Source: Zarea fungicola
Lineage: Eukaryota > Ascomycota > Sordariomycetes > Hypocreales > Cordycipitaceae
Length of the DNA: 64,000 bases
Assembly (NCBI GenBank): GCA_900169235.1
Contig: FWCC01000090.1
Location: forward strand, 86,418-150,417
Direction: 5' to 3'
Part shown: positions 46,956 through 58,277 of the stretch, one piece after another
Layout of the letters: every line of letters starts with the position of its first letter
Position numbering within the stretch: position 1 is the first letter of the stretch
Notes under the pieces: generated by a model
What the model saw: only the letters and a program-made list of their open reading frames with translations
Database searches by the model: none
Told to the model about the DNA's origin: nothing
Program-made: the position numbers and the translations under genes

Positions 46956-48600
46956 CTAGGTGATATAGTCTACATTCAGTTCAATGTTCCCATCGGGTAC
47001 AGCTTCTCGTGCCAGCTTCTCGAGGATTCTGTGTTCGAGTTCTCGTATCGCGTCTTGGAGGAGGAAGAGGCTGCTGGTGAAATGAGCAGGTTAGCATAAT
47101 TGGGTTGGAAATATAGCCGCTCGATAGAAATTTACTGAGCTTCTTGTTTGGTCAACAACGGCAAGTTTGGCGCAGTTGACTTTTTTTCATAACAAGAAGC
47201 AGCCAGCAAAGAGGACCATAGAAGGTTTGTTTTGTACAGTCCACAAACGCCCCGTTGCCGACAAAGCTCACCTCTACAAAATGTTCTTGAAGATTTCCTT
47301 CGGCTTGTAGAGTTCAAACGCCGTCAAAAGAGGTCTGGCCATCGCCCTGGCTGCATAGCTTGCTTCACTCATTCAACTCTGAGATATCGGCCAGGGCTGG
47401 GAAATGGAAGTCGGTAGGAGTGTCCAAAGGCTCGGACGGATTGATGATCGTGCTGTTTGGATTTCGGGTACTGCGTGGTTCCGTGTCTAGGGAGATCGCC
47501 TCTCTACCTAATTAGCTGAAGCCAGAACCCTCTTAACCACTTCAGTGTGGTCGTTAGGCGCTTTTCGACTCTCGTCTCGTCAAATTCGGCGCTGGAGATT
47601 GTTAGCCCAGGTGCCTCGTTTCTGTAGCTTTCTTCATGAGTAGCGGCACCGCCTCAAATGATATTAGTTTAGTTCCCGTTGAGAGCGGGTTGAGCGTTCA
47701 GAGGCAATTTCTAAACGGATACAGCTCGCTTGTTGTGTGCCAGTATTCCACAGATTCAGTCAGTCAGCGAAGAGGCTGCAATAGCTTGTATGTAGTTCGT
47801 GTTGGTAGGTAGCGACTCTTTCTGCTTCTTTGACTCTGAGTGTAGAACATTCGGCGGCTGGCTCTTCACAAGAGCGTTCAGAGCTTGGAGAGAATGAAGT
47901 AGGAGGTATTTGGCTCATAGAAATCTCTCCTGGCCCCGAACAGCAAACTGACATCCAGAGAAGGGACTGTTGAGCCTCAAGTGTAACCTCGCAAGCATTG
48001 AGAGAAGCTCCAGGTGTCGTTACGGTCGGAGCCGAAGCGATTTGACGTTGTTGCTGGCAGTGAGGTAGATGCTACTGCTTGAACCCTCCTGTTCTTTTGG
48101 CTTTGTTTCCACAACAATTGCCTCGCGTTCTGGGGCTGGAAATCTCGGCATCGTCTTCAAATTGAAGTAGTTGGTATTGAAGTAGTTGCTGCTGCTGTTG
48201 CTGGAGCATCCTGCTCTTTGGGCTCTGCTTTCACAACAGTCGGCTCGCGGTGGGAGTTTCTTGGGCTGAGGATCTCGAAATGGTCTTCGTATTGAAGGAT
48301 TTTTTCGTATTGAAGTTGCTGTTGCTGGCGCCTCCTGCTCTTTGGGCTCTGCTCCCACAACAGTCGGCTTGTTTTTCGCTGTTGGCGTTTGTGAGAAGAA
48401 GAAACGAAAGAGCACCTTTGGCTCAGATGACTTTTCTTGGCTCAGAACAGCCTGCTGCTAGGGAGCAAGGACTTCTGAGCTTCGTGAGTGGCCTCCCAAG
48501 TGGTGAGAGAAGCTGTACTGTTGAAGGTCGGCGTCAAACGCTTTGGCGTTGGTGCTTTTACTGGAGGGTCTTTATAAACTCACTCTACAAAGGAACTGCA
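46956..48600 (-). pseudogene. Heavily decayed, internally repeated coding region
   Basis: On the minus strand many adjacent segments read as protein but are broken by stops and frame changes. From the 3' end: a clean terminal exon (about 46956-47085) ending GNIELNVDYIT; upstream, across a GTGAGC...CACCAG intron, a segment AMARPLLTAFELYKPKEIF followed by a TAG; before that, after a one-base frame change, PTDFHFPALADISELNE; then, in another frame, RLTTTLKWLRGFWLQLI; then VKEAERVATYQHELHTSYC ending in TGA. The 5' part repeats PTVVKAEPKEQDAPATA-like units in two frames. I do not recognise the family. Some breaks could be unrecognised introns, but several lack splice signals. Confidence 0.5.
47940..48580. 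repeat. Degenerate repeats within decayed coding region
   Basis: Three units of roughly 110-120 nt (about 48050-48170, 48180-48295 and 48310-48370) share CCTGCTCTTTGGGCTCTG and CACAACAGTCGGCT blocks. Outside them a second pair (about 47940-48060 and 48440-48560) share GAGAGAAGCT, TCGGNGNC and a GACGTTG/GGCGTTG block. On the minus strand both pairs encode related peptides (EPKEQ and EAQ(K/Q)SLL), so the duplications predate decay of the frame. Confidence 0.6.
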
Positions 48601-49019
48601 GTGTACAAAATTCTAACATAATATTGCTTTGGCCTCTGGCCATTGAATAAACGAAACTATCTTGAAAGTCCGCGAGTAAGCTATTTTGCTTCTCTATTTG
48701 ATTGATCAGTGTGTGTGCAGCGACTCTTGATGATGGAAGCACGAGCGCAACCAGAAACTCATCTGCCGATTCTGCAACACAACACTTGATGAAAAATAAA
48801 ATCCCTCCAACTCCACGACTTGTTGTCGTATGAAACTTTTGCAAAATTAAACAAAGGAAAAAAATAAAATAAATAACGGCAACCAATGCCTTCCATACTC
48901 CAATTCAAATCCCCAATTGTAGTCGTCAAAATTAAAAGCAAAGACGAAATGTTCATCAACATCATCCAAACCCGGAAAACCAAATCATTCAAAGTTGTGT
49001 GGAAGAGTAAAGCCCACCA

Positions 49020-51899
49020 TTACTTCTTCGACTTCTTCGACTCATCAGAGGAAGAAGCATCTCCATCAGACTGAGCAGCCTGCTCGGATGGCTTAGCCTG
49101 CTGCTGGCTCTGGCCCTGATAAGTCTGCATCGGCGGAGGAGGCAGTGGGGCAAAATGAACATGATGACCGGGCTGACCATGATACATGTTCTGCATATGA
49201 TGATGATGCTGAGGCATGCCCATCTGATGATGAGGAACCATCTGATGATGGCCCATCTGTGGAGGGGGCATCACCGGAGGAGGCATCATGTGTCCATGAC
49301 CACCAACGGGGTACATGTCAGGCATCATGTTTGGATAGGTGGGAGGAGCAGTGTTGTAGGTCGAGTAGACAACGCCAGCATTTCCATGAGGAGCCATGGG
49401 CGCATAGTGAGGAGGAACAGTCGAATGAGGCGGCATGTAGTAAGGGTTAAAGCTGTTGTGAACCCACAATGGCGCAGGCATTTGCTGCTGAGCCTGAGAC
49501 TGGGCCTGCTGTTGAGCCTGCATGGGAGGAACAGGAGTGTCAACATTGGCATAGCCACCATTGCTCCCACCGCCATTAACCTTCTTGGGAGTAGGGGTGG
49601 CGTGCTTCTTATGAGTAGACGAGCCCATCTTGGTAATGGTGGTGACATTCTTGGGAGTCTTCTCAACAGTCGAAGACGAGGCCCTCTCAAAAGAGTCAAC
49701 AGAAGTCTTCTTATATCAGAAGGACGAGTGAAGAGGCTGGTAAGAGGCGACACGGGCTGATGAGCAGTGGCAGGGCGGCGGCGAGGAAAGGTCGCATGAG
49801 AATAGTGCGCAGACCTAGCAGGAACAGTGCGGCGTGGAGTCTCAACAGTGCGAGACTGCTTCTTGTCGACTTTAATGCGAAAGCCCTTAATGTCGGTGTT
49901 ATTCTGAACCAGTATGGGTTAGTCAAATGATGTTGGAAAGGATTGATGAAGGTGTGTTCAACTTACAAAGGCAGAAATGGCGTCAGTGGCAGAGCTGAGA
50001 GTTCTAAACTCAACAAAGGAGAAGCAGGTCATTTTACCTGATTGTGTTAGTGTTTGTTCATGAGATGGAAGTAGTAAACTCACCAGGATTACCAGTAACA
50101 GCGCGCTTAAAGAGAACAACGGAAACAACGTGGCCAATAGCACTGCACAGGTTGGTAATAGTCTCCTCAGACATGTCCATGGGAAGATTACCCATATAAA
50201 TGGAACGTCTATCACGCTCAAACTTATCACCAAGTTCACCCTTGGCAGGGCTCATGTAGACAATGGGCTTTTGAAGGTTGGTCGACTTTGGATCATGCGG
50301 AGCCACAGTATATCGTCTATGTCCACGAAAAGACTGTCAAGACATTAGCAAAGAAAAAAAGAAGAAGGAAAGAAGAATGGAAGAAGGAAGAAGGAAGAAG
50401 GGAGAAGGAAGAAGGGAGAAGAGAGGAGGGGAAAGGAGAAAGGGAAAAGAGAAAAGGGAAAGAGAACGCAGAAAAGCGACGAAGAAAAGCGAAAAAGAAA
50501 GAAAGAAAAGAAAAGAAGACTTACGGTCAAAACATCGCGCTTTGGATCATACATTTTATATGATGCCAGAATAGAAGGAGGAAGGCGAAGAGAACGCTGA
50601 ACAGCCTCATCAAGCTTCTCAGCCTTGGCAACCTCTCCAAGAGTGCTCAAAACGTCGACAGCCTCACCAACGGTGATGGGCTGGCCATCATTGCGGTAGA
50701 CAACAAAGAAGGCTATTGCTTTGTGTTAGTCGAGGTTGGATTGGAGTTTGTATGATTGTGTGTCGAGACTTACTGTTGGCGCGAGCCATCTCGGTGCGGC
50801 AAGGACGGCCAAGGATGGCAAGACCCTTGCCAAGCTTCTCAGCATTGCGAGCATGCTCATCAGTCTATGACATGATGATTAGTGTCGACTGAAAAAAAAA
50901 GGGGGGGCAGTGACTTACAGTAAACTGGCAAAAGGCAAAGGGCATGCCTCGACCGTCACGGCGAATCTTGACAAACACATCACCCCAGTGAATAAAGGTG
51001 TCTTTAACTTCCTTCTCCAAAACCTTGTCGTCGTACGCCTGGGCAAGGCTGCAAAAGTGTCAGCAACTGTTTGAAGATGTGAGAGTGCGATGAAGGATTG
51101 TAAAAGGGGCTGTGTTTCTTACTTGGCAACAAAGATGCAGGCAGTGGGAGGATACATGGCCTGAGCATCAATCGGCTCAGGCTTGGGGCTGCTCTCCCGG
51201 CTGGCCTCGGCCTCCTCCTCAGCCTTTTTGCGTAGAGCGGCACGGCGTCGAGAGGCACGGCGGCGAGCGGCAGGAGAGAGACGAGAGGAAGGAGAGCCAG
51301 CATCACTGCAGGAAGCCGGTGCGGATGCAACTGAGGCTTCATCTGAGGCAAAGACGTCGTCGTCCGTGTTGTGGCCAATCTGGAACGAGTCAACGCTGAG
51401 GGAGCGGACTCGGCCAGCGTCAGAGCTGGGCTTTTTGATGGGAACCCTGCTGTTTATTCATGTTAGTATGAAGAGGAAGAAGAGGAAGAAGAGGAAGAAT
51501 AGGAAGAAGAAGAAGAAGAAGAAGAAGAAGAAGAAGAAGAAGAAGAAGAAGAAGAAGAAGAAGAAGAAGAAGGAAGCGGAAGACGAAGAAATCTTGGAGT
51601 GATACTTACTTCATGCTAACAGGAGAAGGACTCAAACTTCCACACGTAAGACGAGCGCCTGTGGTACAAGAGTTAGTAGGCCATCAAGACGACAGATACG
51701 ACGGGCAAAGAAGAAGGAGTGATTCAATACAGGATAAAGCCGTGCAAGGGTGCTCAAATCTCCAAGATAGCTTACCTCCAGCTCGGTCCTCATCTTCGGA
51801 GGAGGAGGAAGAAAGGTCGAGGACAGCCTCAGCAGAAAAAGACTTGCGGACGGTTTTGCTCCTTCCTCGAGGCACCTTGGGTCGAAAGCTGTCGCTCAT
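49020..51899 (-). CDS. Multi-RRM RNA-binding protein
   Basis: Ten exons on the minus strand: 51776-51899, 51610-51658, 51123-51449, 50919-51048, 50774-50864, 50525-50712, 50084-50333, 49967-50037, 49754-49903 and 49020-49709; 689 residues. The N-terminus is Ser/acidic (LDLSSSSSEDED) and basic. One RRM starts ACIFVANLAQAYDD and ends RGMPFAFCQFT; another has RSIYMGNLPM and CFSFVEFRT. The C-terminus is a Pro/Gln/His/Met-rich low-complexity tail (HHQMVPHHQMGMPQHHHH) typical of RNA granule proteins. Likely a cytoplasmic or nuclear mRNA-binding regulator; orthologue not identified. The ninth intron (49710-49753) has a weak GTGTCG donor and could be a frameshift instead. The third acceptor is a CAGCAG pair. 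A 5' leader intron at about 51916-52071 is plausible. Confidence 0.82.
50345..50522 (+). repeat. Polypurine tract inside RRM-gene intron
   Basis: About 178 nt that are almost pure A/G on the plus strand, built from GAAGGAAGAAGG-like units with partial mirror symmetry. It fills most of the intron 50334-50524 of the RRM gene, so the transcript carries a C/U-rich tract. Confidence 0.85.
51473..51573 (+). repeat. GAA microsatellite inside RRM-gene intron
   Basis: A GGAAGAAGA-type lead followed by an uninterrupted GAA run from about 51503 to 51573 (roughly 23 units). It lies in the intron 51450-51609; the transcribed RNA carries (UUC)n. Confidence 0.9.
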
Positions 51900-51915
51900 G
51901 ATGGTCAAGATGAAG

Positions 51916-52071
51916 CTGTGAATAAAATTTGTGTGTCAGTGTGAGGCCATTTGCGGCGCAGAAGTGGCCAGTTGATGGTTTGGTTCAAACGGTTGAAGCA
52001 GAAGACGAAGCAATCATGATGTTTATGAGTTTCTTTGCGGAGAGATTATACAAACCTGGACAAGAGCTTAC
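51916..52071 (-). promoter_or_regulatory. Probable 5' leader intron of RRM gene
   Basis: On the minus strand a CAG|GTAAGC donor (52071) and a TATTCACAG acceptor (51916-51918) bracket 156 nt just upstream of the RRM-gene ATG, leaving a 16-nt leader before the ATG. This is the usual pattern of a 5' untranslated intron; transcript evidence is lacking. Confidence 0.4.
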
Positions 52072-55000
52072 CTGAATACACAAAAAGGTGTAGAGAATGT
52101 TACTGTTCGAGTTGTGATCCAAAGAGGAAGACTGTTTGCGTGTTTGCAGGCTCGCTGCCGCGGGATGGAGGAAGGTTGCAGGAGGGTTATTGAATTTGGA
52201 GCACCGAAGAGCTGCAAAGGAATAGAAGAAAGAAGTGAAAAAGGATGAGAATGCAAGAATGCTTCAAAGATATTTGCCACTGATGACTGCAAACTGCAAA
52301 GGAAGAAATATTCCAACGGAGCAACGAGGATGGAGGAAGAAGAGCCTGGGAGGAGAGGGTTGTGGAAGAGGGAGGGGGTAGATATAGTTTTTGGGATTGG
52401 GGGGCGTGCCCCGTTGGATCAGTAGTGCCCAGAAAAACCGGTGCCTTGCATGAACATGAATTCTTTTTCCTCTTAAGCGAGGAGAGGAACAGCACAGAGG
52501 AGGGTGGGAGCCCACACCATGAGCAAGTTTCTTGGCCACGCGATCACCAGCTGCATGCAGAGTTTAATGAGCACCGACCATCGGATCAGGACCAATTGCT
52601 ACGGCTACGGAGAGTGCAACAAGACGAGGCAATGAGTATTGATCATGAATCCCCAATAACACACACGGGCTCGAGATACGGTACCAGGCCAACGAGAACT
52701 CTCTACAAGCCAGCCTGGCAACCATGAACTTGAACAACAGACTTGAGGCAGATATAGAATAGATATCAATGTTTAATTTCCCGTGCATGAGGGCCAGCTC
52801 ACCTCTGCAGTACCAAGATTGCTCTGATTCGTGGGGAAAGTTGGTATTAAGCGAGATAACGGAGCCTACAGGATGAATACGTCACGGGAGTTAGCTAGTT
52901 GCAGATTTTGTAAGTCAGGTGAGCTTTCAAACGGAAAATACTCGACCCTGGGCTCTGAATTGGAGGGGATGCCTCAGCATGGCGGGCCAGTATAGGCAGA
53001 ATAGGTGGTGAGTGCAGTGCGCGGGAGTGCTACACAGCGGGCACACTCTTTCCCATGCCCGCTCTCTCGAGCCAGTTTTACGTTTAGTTGATAAATGAAA
53101 AAGGGAGACGAGAAGCCCATCATTTCATCTTGATGATGAACTGCCTGCCCATAGTATCTTGTATTAGAGCGTGTAGCATATACTTGTAACTTGGTACTTT
53201 GGTGCATCGTTGGCCCTGTCCCGTGCAACACCAACTGTGCCCCTGCCGTCTTCACCATCCACAAGCTTGGCAAACCCTTGTTCAAGGACTGACTGGCATT
53301 GCCGGCAACCGGCAATCTGGTGGCGTGATTCAGTGGTGTGGAAGAAGAGCGGGCCTGAGAGTTGAGCTCATATTGGGAGACCTTTGCCGTGCCACGACTT
53401 TTCCGGCAAGAAGAGATCCATTCATGACTCCACCGCAATCAAATAATGACAGCTGCTGCCAGCTGCCGTTGGGATGCAAGTGTTTGAGCTAGAGGCCGTA
53501 AACGGAGAGAGGCCTCAAAGGTAAACAAGGCTAGACCGAGAGGGCGTGGAAGATGTGAATGCTGGTGGAAGTATGCTGAAGAGGAAAGGGAAATCCTGGG
53601 CAGTAAAGTGAAAACCTGGTTAACTACGTTGTAATCTTTGTGCTGTGCAAGTGAATGCTAGCTGACGCTTGTTTCGAAGTAGGAAGCCGTATACGCGTAA
53701 GGGCTGGAAATTCAAGCTTGGATTCGATCAACAGTATCAATCAGAGCAGTCAAATAATACAATCAGACGAAACACGATAAAGAGAAGAAATTGACTGTAT
53801 GGATTGCATAACTCGTATCAAAGCTGTAGTTGGAATAGCCCCGTTGTGATCTGCAACGGCTTCCGTCCCTTGTCCCGCCGCCCCCCCCCCCCCCCAGTTT
53901 TGGCGTCCAGCAGCAGTAGAACTGGGTCCAGTAGGCTCGATTTGAAGCGCGGCAGTTGTAGACGTCGCTTTTGCCTTGGTTCTTTCCTAAAGCAGTCGTA
54001 TTGGTTCTGGGGTGTAATATAAGGCTCGCAGACTATTGTAATACTGGCTGCGCATAGTTTGATTGCTTTGGGGGCCAAGAGATGAATATAATCGATCCAG
54101 GCGGCGTGGTTTGTGCGAGCTCCCCTTGTGGCGATCAGTTGCAAGTAAGAATAGGCATCAGGATCCATGCTCAAGTAGTTTAGTAGAGATATGTTGACAT
54201 CTTTATATACTACATCTATATTATTGCCGTCATTATCATCTAATTTCCTCTTCCTTCTCATTAGATTCTCTCTTTGGCAAGCCTTGCTCTCCAATGTAGG
54301 GTAGTACCACGCCACAAGGCACGGACAGGATGGAGTGCCACAGAGAGTGTACAGGACCTTCGACACGTTCTGTTGGTGTGACTCGGCAATTTCCTACGGT
54401 GTGCCTTTGATAATGTGGCATGGATCAAAAACACAATCGTGAAACCTGAAATCATTTAGTTTGGCGCTATAGTGGCCCAGAACAAAGCTTATTTCGAGAC
54501 TACAACGTGGTCGCCGCACACCACCCACCTAGCACCTAGCTAGCCTGGCGCGGCTTCTCGCCCTCTTAAAAAGAAACTCCCAGTTCCCGATGGAGAAACA
54601 TGTTTAGCGTTGCCTCAGCCTTGCCATGCTCGAGGTAGTAACCTGGCTCCATAACTACCTAGTGTTTGGAGCATCAGTAAAGCTGGTCAAGACGGCGCCG
54701 GCCAAGAGAAAACTCTATTAACATGCCAGCAAAAGAAAAAGGCAGACCAGCTCTGTCCTGTCTTTCAGCCAAGCAATAACGCCATTCTGATATAACCCAC
54801 CAAGCAGCAAAGCACACGGTTTACTCGTACGCCAAGCATACCCTGGTCGACGCTTGTTAGTCGCGCCCCTTCCCGCTCTTTTTTGTCACTGGCCCATCCA
54901 ATTCCCTCAAATAGAAGGTACCCAAACCCCTCCCACCAGAACCTCTACCTACTACCAGCTGGTACAACACGGCAACACAAGGGAAATAAAAAGGAAGAAA

Positions 55001-55128
55001 AAGAGACGTAGAAAAAGCGACGACAAAAGACAAAGCTCAAGTCCACCAAACATCCCGCCTTACCGCGACCATTCTCCTCGTTTACGCGGCCGCGTCCAGA
55101 TACGCGTGCCTATTTAACCAACCGTCGA
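52072..55128. other. Gene-poor region between RRM gene and EOS1
   Basis: About 3 kb without a gene I can support. A 182-codon minus frame at 53818-54366 has protein-like pieces (YLSMDPDAYSYLQLIATRG, WIDYIHLLAPKA) but its end runs through the poly-C tract and no family is recognised. The minus frame 52974-53438 (154 codons) has no features. The right end (54850-55128) is C- and A-rich, as a promoter/leader for EOS1. Confidence 0.45.
53881..53895 (+). repeat. Poly-C tract, 15 nt
   Basis: Fifteen consecutive C residues followed by AGTTT. Length is likely variable and the exact count may be a sequencing estimate. Confidence 0.85.
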
Positions 55129-56516
55129 ATGTTCCGGGATGATGGCGGGCGACGACAGATGCCCAGAGGAGGAGGAGCCCTGCCCAACCCGTCCTTGTCT
55201 TCGCCGCCCGTGACGCCCTCCTCCTCCTCCTCAACATCCCACCACCTTCGATCATCACCGACCGACTCCGAATTTGACAGCGTACTGTCCGGATCCACGG
55301 TCGTAGACACGGGCAGCCACCACCGAGGCTCAGCAGCAGCAGCGAGTAGCAACGGTAGCAGCACCAACGCGAGAGACACAACGACGGCTCCTGAAATTGG
55401 TGGTGGTGCTGCCTGGCGCAGCCACCGACAAGAGCCTCATAGAAGAGTTCAAGCTGCTGGACGAAGGGGAGCCTCGAGCGGTACATCATCCTCTTCGCCT
55501 GTGACAGCAGCAGCAGCAGCGGCGGCGGCGGCGGCAGCAGAAGGAGGAATACACCCGTCCATACTGCAGCCCCGCGTGGCCGTCGTCTTAAACGTCCCGC
55601 CCATCTGGCATCCTTGGCTCTTTGCCCTGCGACTCCTGTCGTGTCTGCCGTCGGTGTGGTGGGGGTTGCCCTCGGCGCTGCACCTTTTGCTCCGCTTCCT
55701 CCCCGGGCCGGACCACAATGCCTTTTCGTCGCTCTACCAGGGCAACGATGGGTGGTCGGAGCCGTATGCCTTGATGGAGACTGCATTGGCCACGATATGG
55801 GTACGGAGGACAAACTCTGAATCTGAATGCAATGCCTTTCCGTTTCCAACAACACTAACGGTCAACCAATAGTGCTTTGCGTGCGGCTACCTATCCTTTT
55901 TCTTTACCGATTGTTTAATGTCTCGATGGTATGTTGCAGCCAAAATACTGAGCAAAAAAGAAAAAGAAAGAACAAGAAAAATGCTTCAAAGAGTCATTAT
56001 ATGCAACAGGTTACTGATACTTGTGACGATATAGGCTCATCAATTATACCCCCCAAGCCACCATTGTTCGACTCCTCACCATCGATACGATTAACGCGTA
56101 TATAACACTTACAACTCTATCTCTCTGTGGTGGTTTTCAAGATCCCCGACTACTACTTCCTGGCTGGATCGGGATTGCAACGGTATATACACTCCCATTC
56201 AAAAGAAAGAAGAGGAACAAAAGATTGTTTGAAAGGGACTGTAAAATAGCTAACAGTTTTCTCACAGACACTCACCGTGTGCTACCACATCAGCCACCAA
56301 CGAATCAATATTCGAAAAGAGACGTCGACATCGATCAACGTCTTTTCCATTGCGAGCTACCTCAGCATGGTGGCCTTGCTGGCTCATATGATCGCCTTTC
56401 AACCCGATTACCCCATCATGCCGGTCGTGGAGAGGGGGAGAAGGTTGTGGCAGGATGCCCTGGTTCGCATCTCCCAAATCAAGGGGACGATTGAACGGGA
56501 GAGGGCTGAGCTTTGA
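55129..56516 (+). CDS. EOS1: N-glycosylation protein EOS1
   Basis: Four exons, 55129-55800, 55873-55928, 56035-56182 and 56268-56516, give 374 residues. The first 140 residues are low-complexity (Ser runs and a twelve-residue Ala run coded by GCA/GCG repeats). The EOS1 domain follows: PWLFALRLLSCLPSVWWGLP, then across the splice CFACGYLSFFFTDCLMSRWL, NYTPQATIVRLLTIDTINAY, DPRLLLPGWIGIATTLTV and INIRKETSTSINVFSIASYL. Four membrane helices are predicted from the hydrophobic runs. Eos1 is an ER membrane protein needed for normal N-glycosylation and oxidative stress tolerance in yeast. Acceptor choice at 56034 is fixed by restoring SRWLINYTP. Confidence 0.9.
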
Positions 56517-57476
56517 GGGCAGCGATTTAGGAGCAGCGATTGAGGAAGTAGATTCAAAATCTACAGATTGAAGAAAATTGGCGTCGAATTCTTTTTATAC
56601 CATTTTTTGCTTTTTTTTTTGTTTCAACTCTTTATTCTATGGACAAATCTTTTTCTCAACTTTGGCAGGCCTGCTTGAACCAACAAAACATAGTCTGGCA
56701 GTATAGCGTTGGCTGGCAGTATAGCGTTGGCTGTTGGCCTTGCACATTTTATTCATTCCTGCTTTTTACTGGCTTTTCCTAATACCCAATTTGCTCTTGC
56801 TGAATAGCAAATCTTGTCATGGATAAATTCAAAAATTTCAAATAAAGAACCTTGACATTCACCACCAAATCACTGCATATATATCAGGTAGCAAAGATCA
56901 ACACTCTGGGGGTATCATATTCGCATTGCCCTAGACTATGGCTGGGCTTGCCTAACTACCAAGGAAAAACGAGCAACCGATAAGACAGCAGTCTAGCTAG
57001 TAGTATATCAGGTCGTCGCATTGGAATGCCAAAAGAAAAAAATCATTGGCATTTTGCTTGAACCCTTTTTCCAAAGGATACATGCAACAAAAGACAAAAG
57101 GGGCCAAGTCTTCTTGTGCCTCGCTACGACCGAGGGTGCAGGCCAATACCATAGGTTGGTAGCCCCCAAGTTTCTCTCTCTCTCTCTCTCTTTCGAATGA
57201 ATAATAAAAATTGACGACATCTTCTTCTTCTCGCGCACTGGTGGATGCTTCCGTCGTCCCTAGAGGTGCTAGTGGGAAGTCAGTTTTCCCAAGCCCGGGC
57301 CAGACAAGCACAGGGGATACTGTGATATGACCAAGAGGCTTATTCATCTAGCCGGGGGAAAGGCTTTATCCCCAAAACACGCCCTTTGGTGTTGCGGCCC
57401 GCATGCAAGGTATTTTGCTAAAACACACGTCTGCAAAAAACATGCGGCCGGCAGGGCGACGGTGGCGTCGGCCAGC
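56517..57476. other. Convergent spacer EOS1 / SUI1
   Basis: About 960 bp between the convergent ends of EOS1 and SUI1. It contains the 18-nt duplication, T-rich stretches near 56610, and a CT dinucleotide run at about 57173-57192. No gene is seen. Confidence 0.55.
56695..56730. repeat. Perfect 18-nt tandem duplication
   Basis: CTGGCAGTATAGCGTTGG occurs twice without a gap, in the 3' flank of EOS1. Confidence 0.9.
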
Positions 57477-58277
57477 TTAGAAACCGTGGACTTTGATAGT
57501 CTTGGCATCTAGCTCGAGGCCTTCCTTCTTGTCGATGAGAAATTCCTGAACATCTTTGCGCTGATCGCCCTGGAGCTGGATCACCTCTCCCATTTCAGAG
57601 TCTGAGACGATGGTGCCATTGCAAGCTTTTGCGAGTTAGTTTTTTTTTTTCACCTTCTTTCGTTCCTTGATGATTTGATGATTTCGTTGACTTACCAAAC
57701 TTCTTCTTAATGACCTTGAGAATTTTCTTTTGGTCAAATTTCTTTGGAAGACCCTGGACGGTGGTCAAAGTCTTGCGACCATTACGCTCTGTATATCATG
57801 TTTTAGCAAGGGAGTCATGGCAGTCATGGGTGGTGGCGAGTCTCAGCCGCTGCACCCACGACACACGCGACAGCCAGACGAGACGGCGCGCGCCGCGGGG
57901 CCCGGCTAAAGAGCGGGATTAAATACGTACGCTGAATGCGTATATGGATGTAGTTTTGCGTCTGTTTGTTGACGTCTCCGGTGTCCTCGTCGGCTTCGGC
58001 GAAGGGGTCTATCAAGGCGTGTTGGTTAGCATGGGCGGGCGCTGAGGATTATTGTGTGGCAGATTCGTCGGGGGCTCCGTGTGGTGGTGGTGGGATGTTT
58101 GTGGTGGGCATGACGCGGGGTTGTGCTCTGCCACCCTCACACAAGGGAGGGCGGGCATCCTGCTGAAGCGACGCATTGAAAAGACAAGAAAAAACGAGCC
58201 CGTGGGAATTTTTCCTGATATTATCTGCCGGGTGGAATCGCAAACGTACCGTAGGTCTTGAGATTTTCGATGGACAT
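57477..58277 (-). CDS. SUI1: Translation initiation factor eIF1 (SUI1)
   Basis: Four exons on the minus strand, 58250-58277, 57931-58008, 57696-57788 and 57477-57625, give 115 residues, the normal eIF1 length. The spliced N-terminus is MSIENLKTYDPFAEADEDTG; the SUI1 fold reads IHIRIQQRNGRKTLTTVQGL, KKFDQKKILKVIKKKFACNG and EMGEVIQLQGDQR, and ends KTIKVHGF. eIF1 binds the 40S subunit near the P site and enforces start-codon selection. None of the exons is long enough to show as a large frame, so the gene is easy to overlook. The introns are 99-241 nt, long for this window, as is common in highly expressed fungal genes. Confidence 0.95.

Noticed and set aside
49155..49760. Plus-strand Met/His-rich frame of 201 codons
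   Set aside because: Antisense of the Pro/His/Met-rich tail of the RRM protein.
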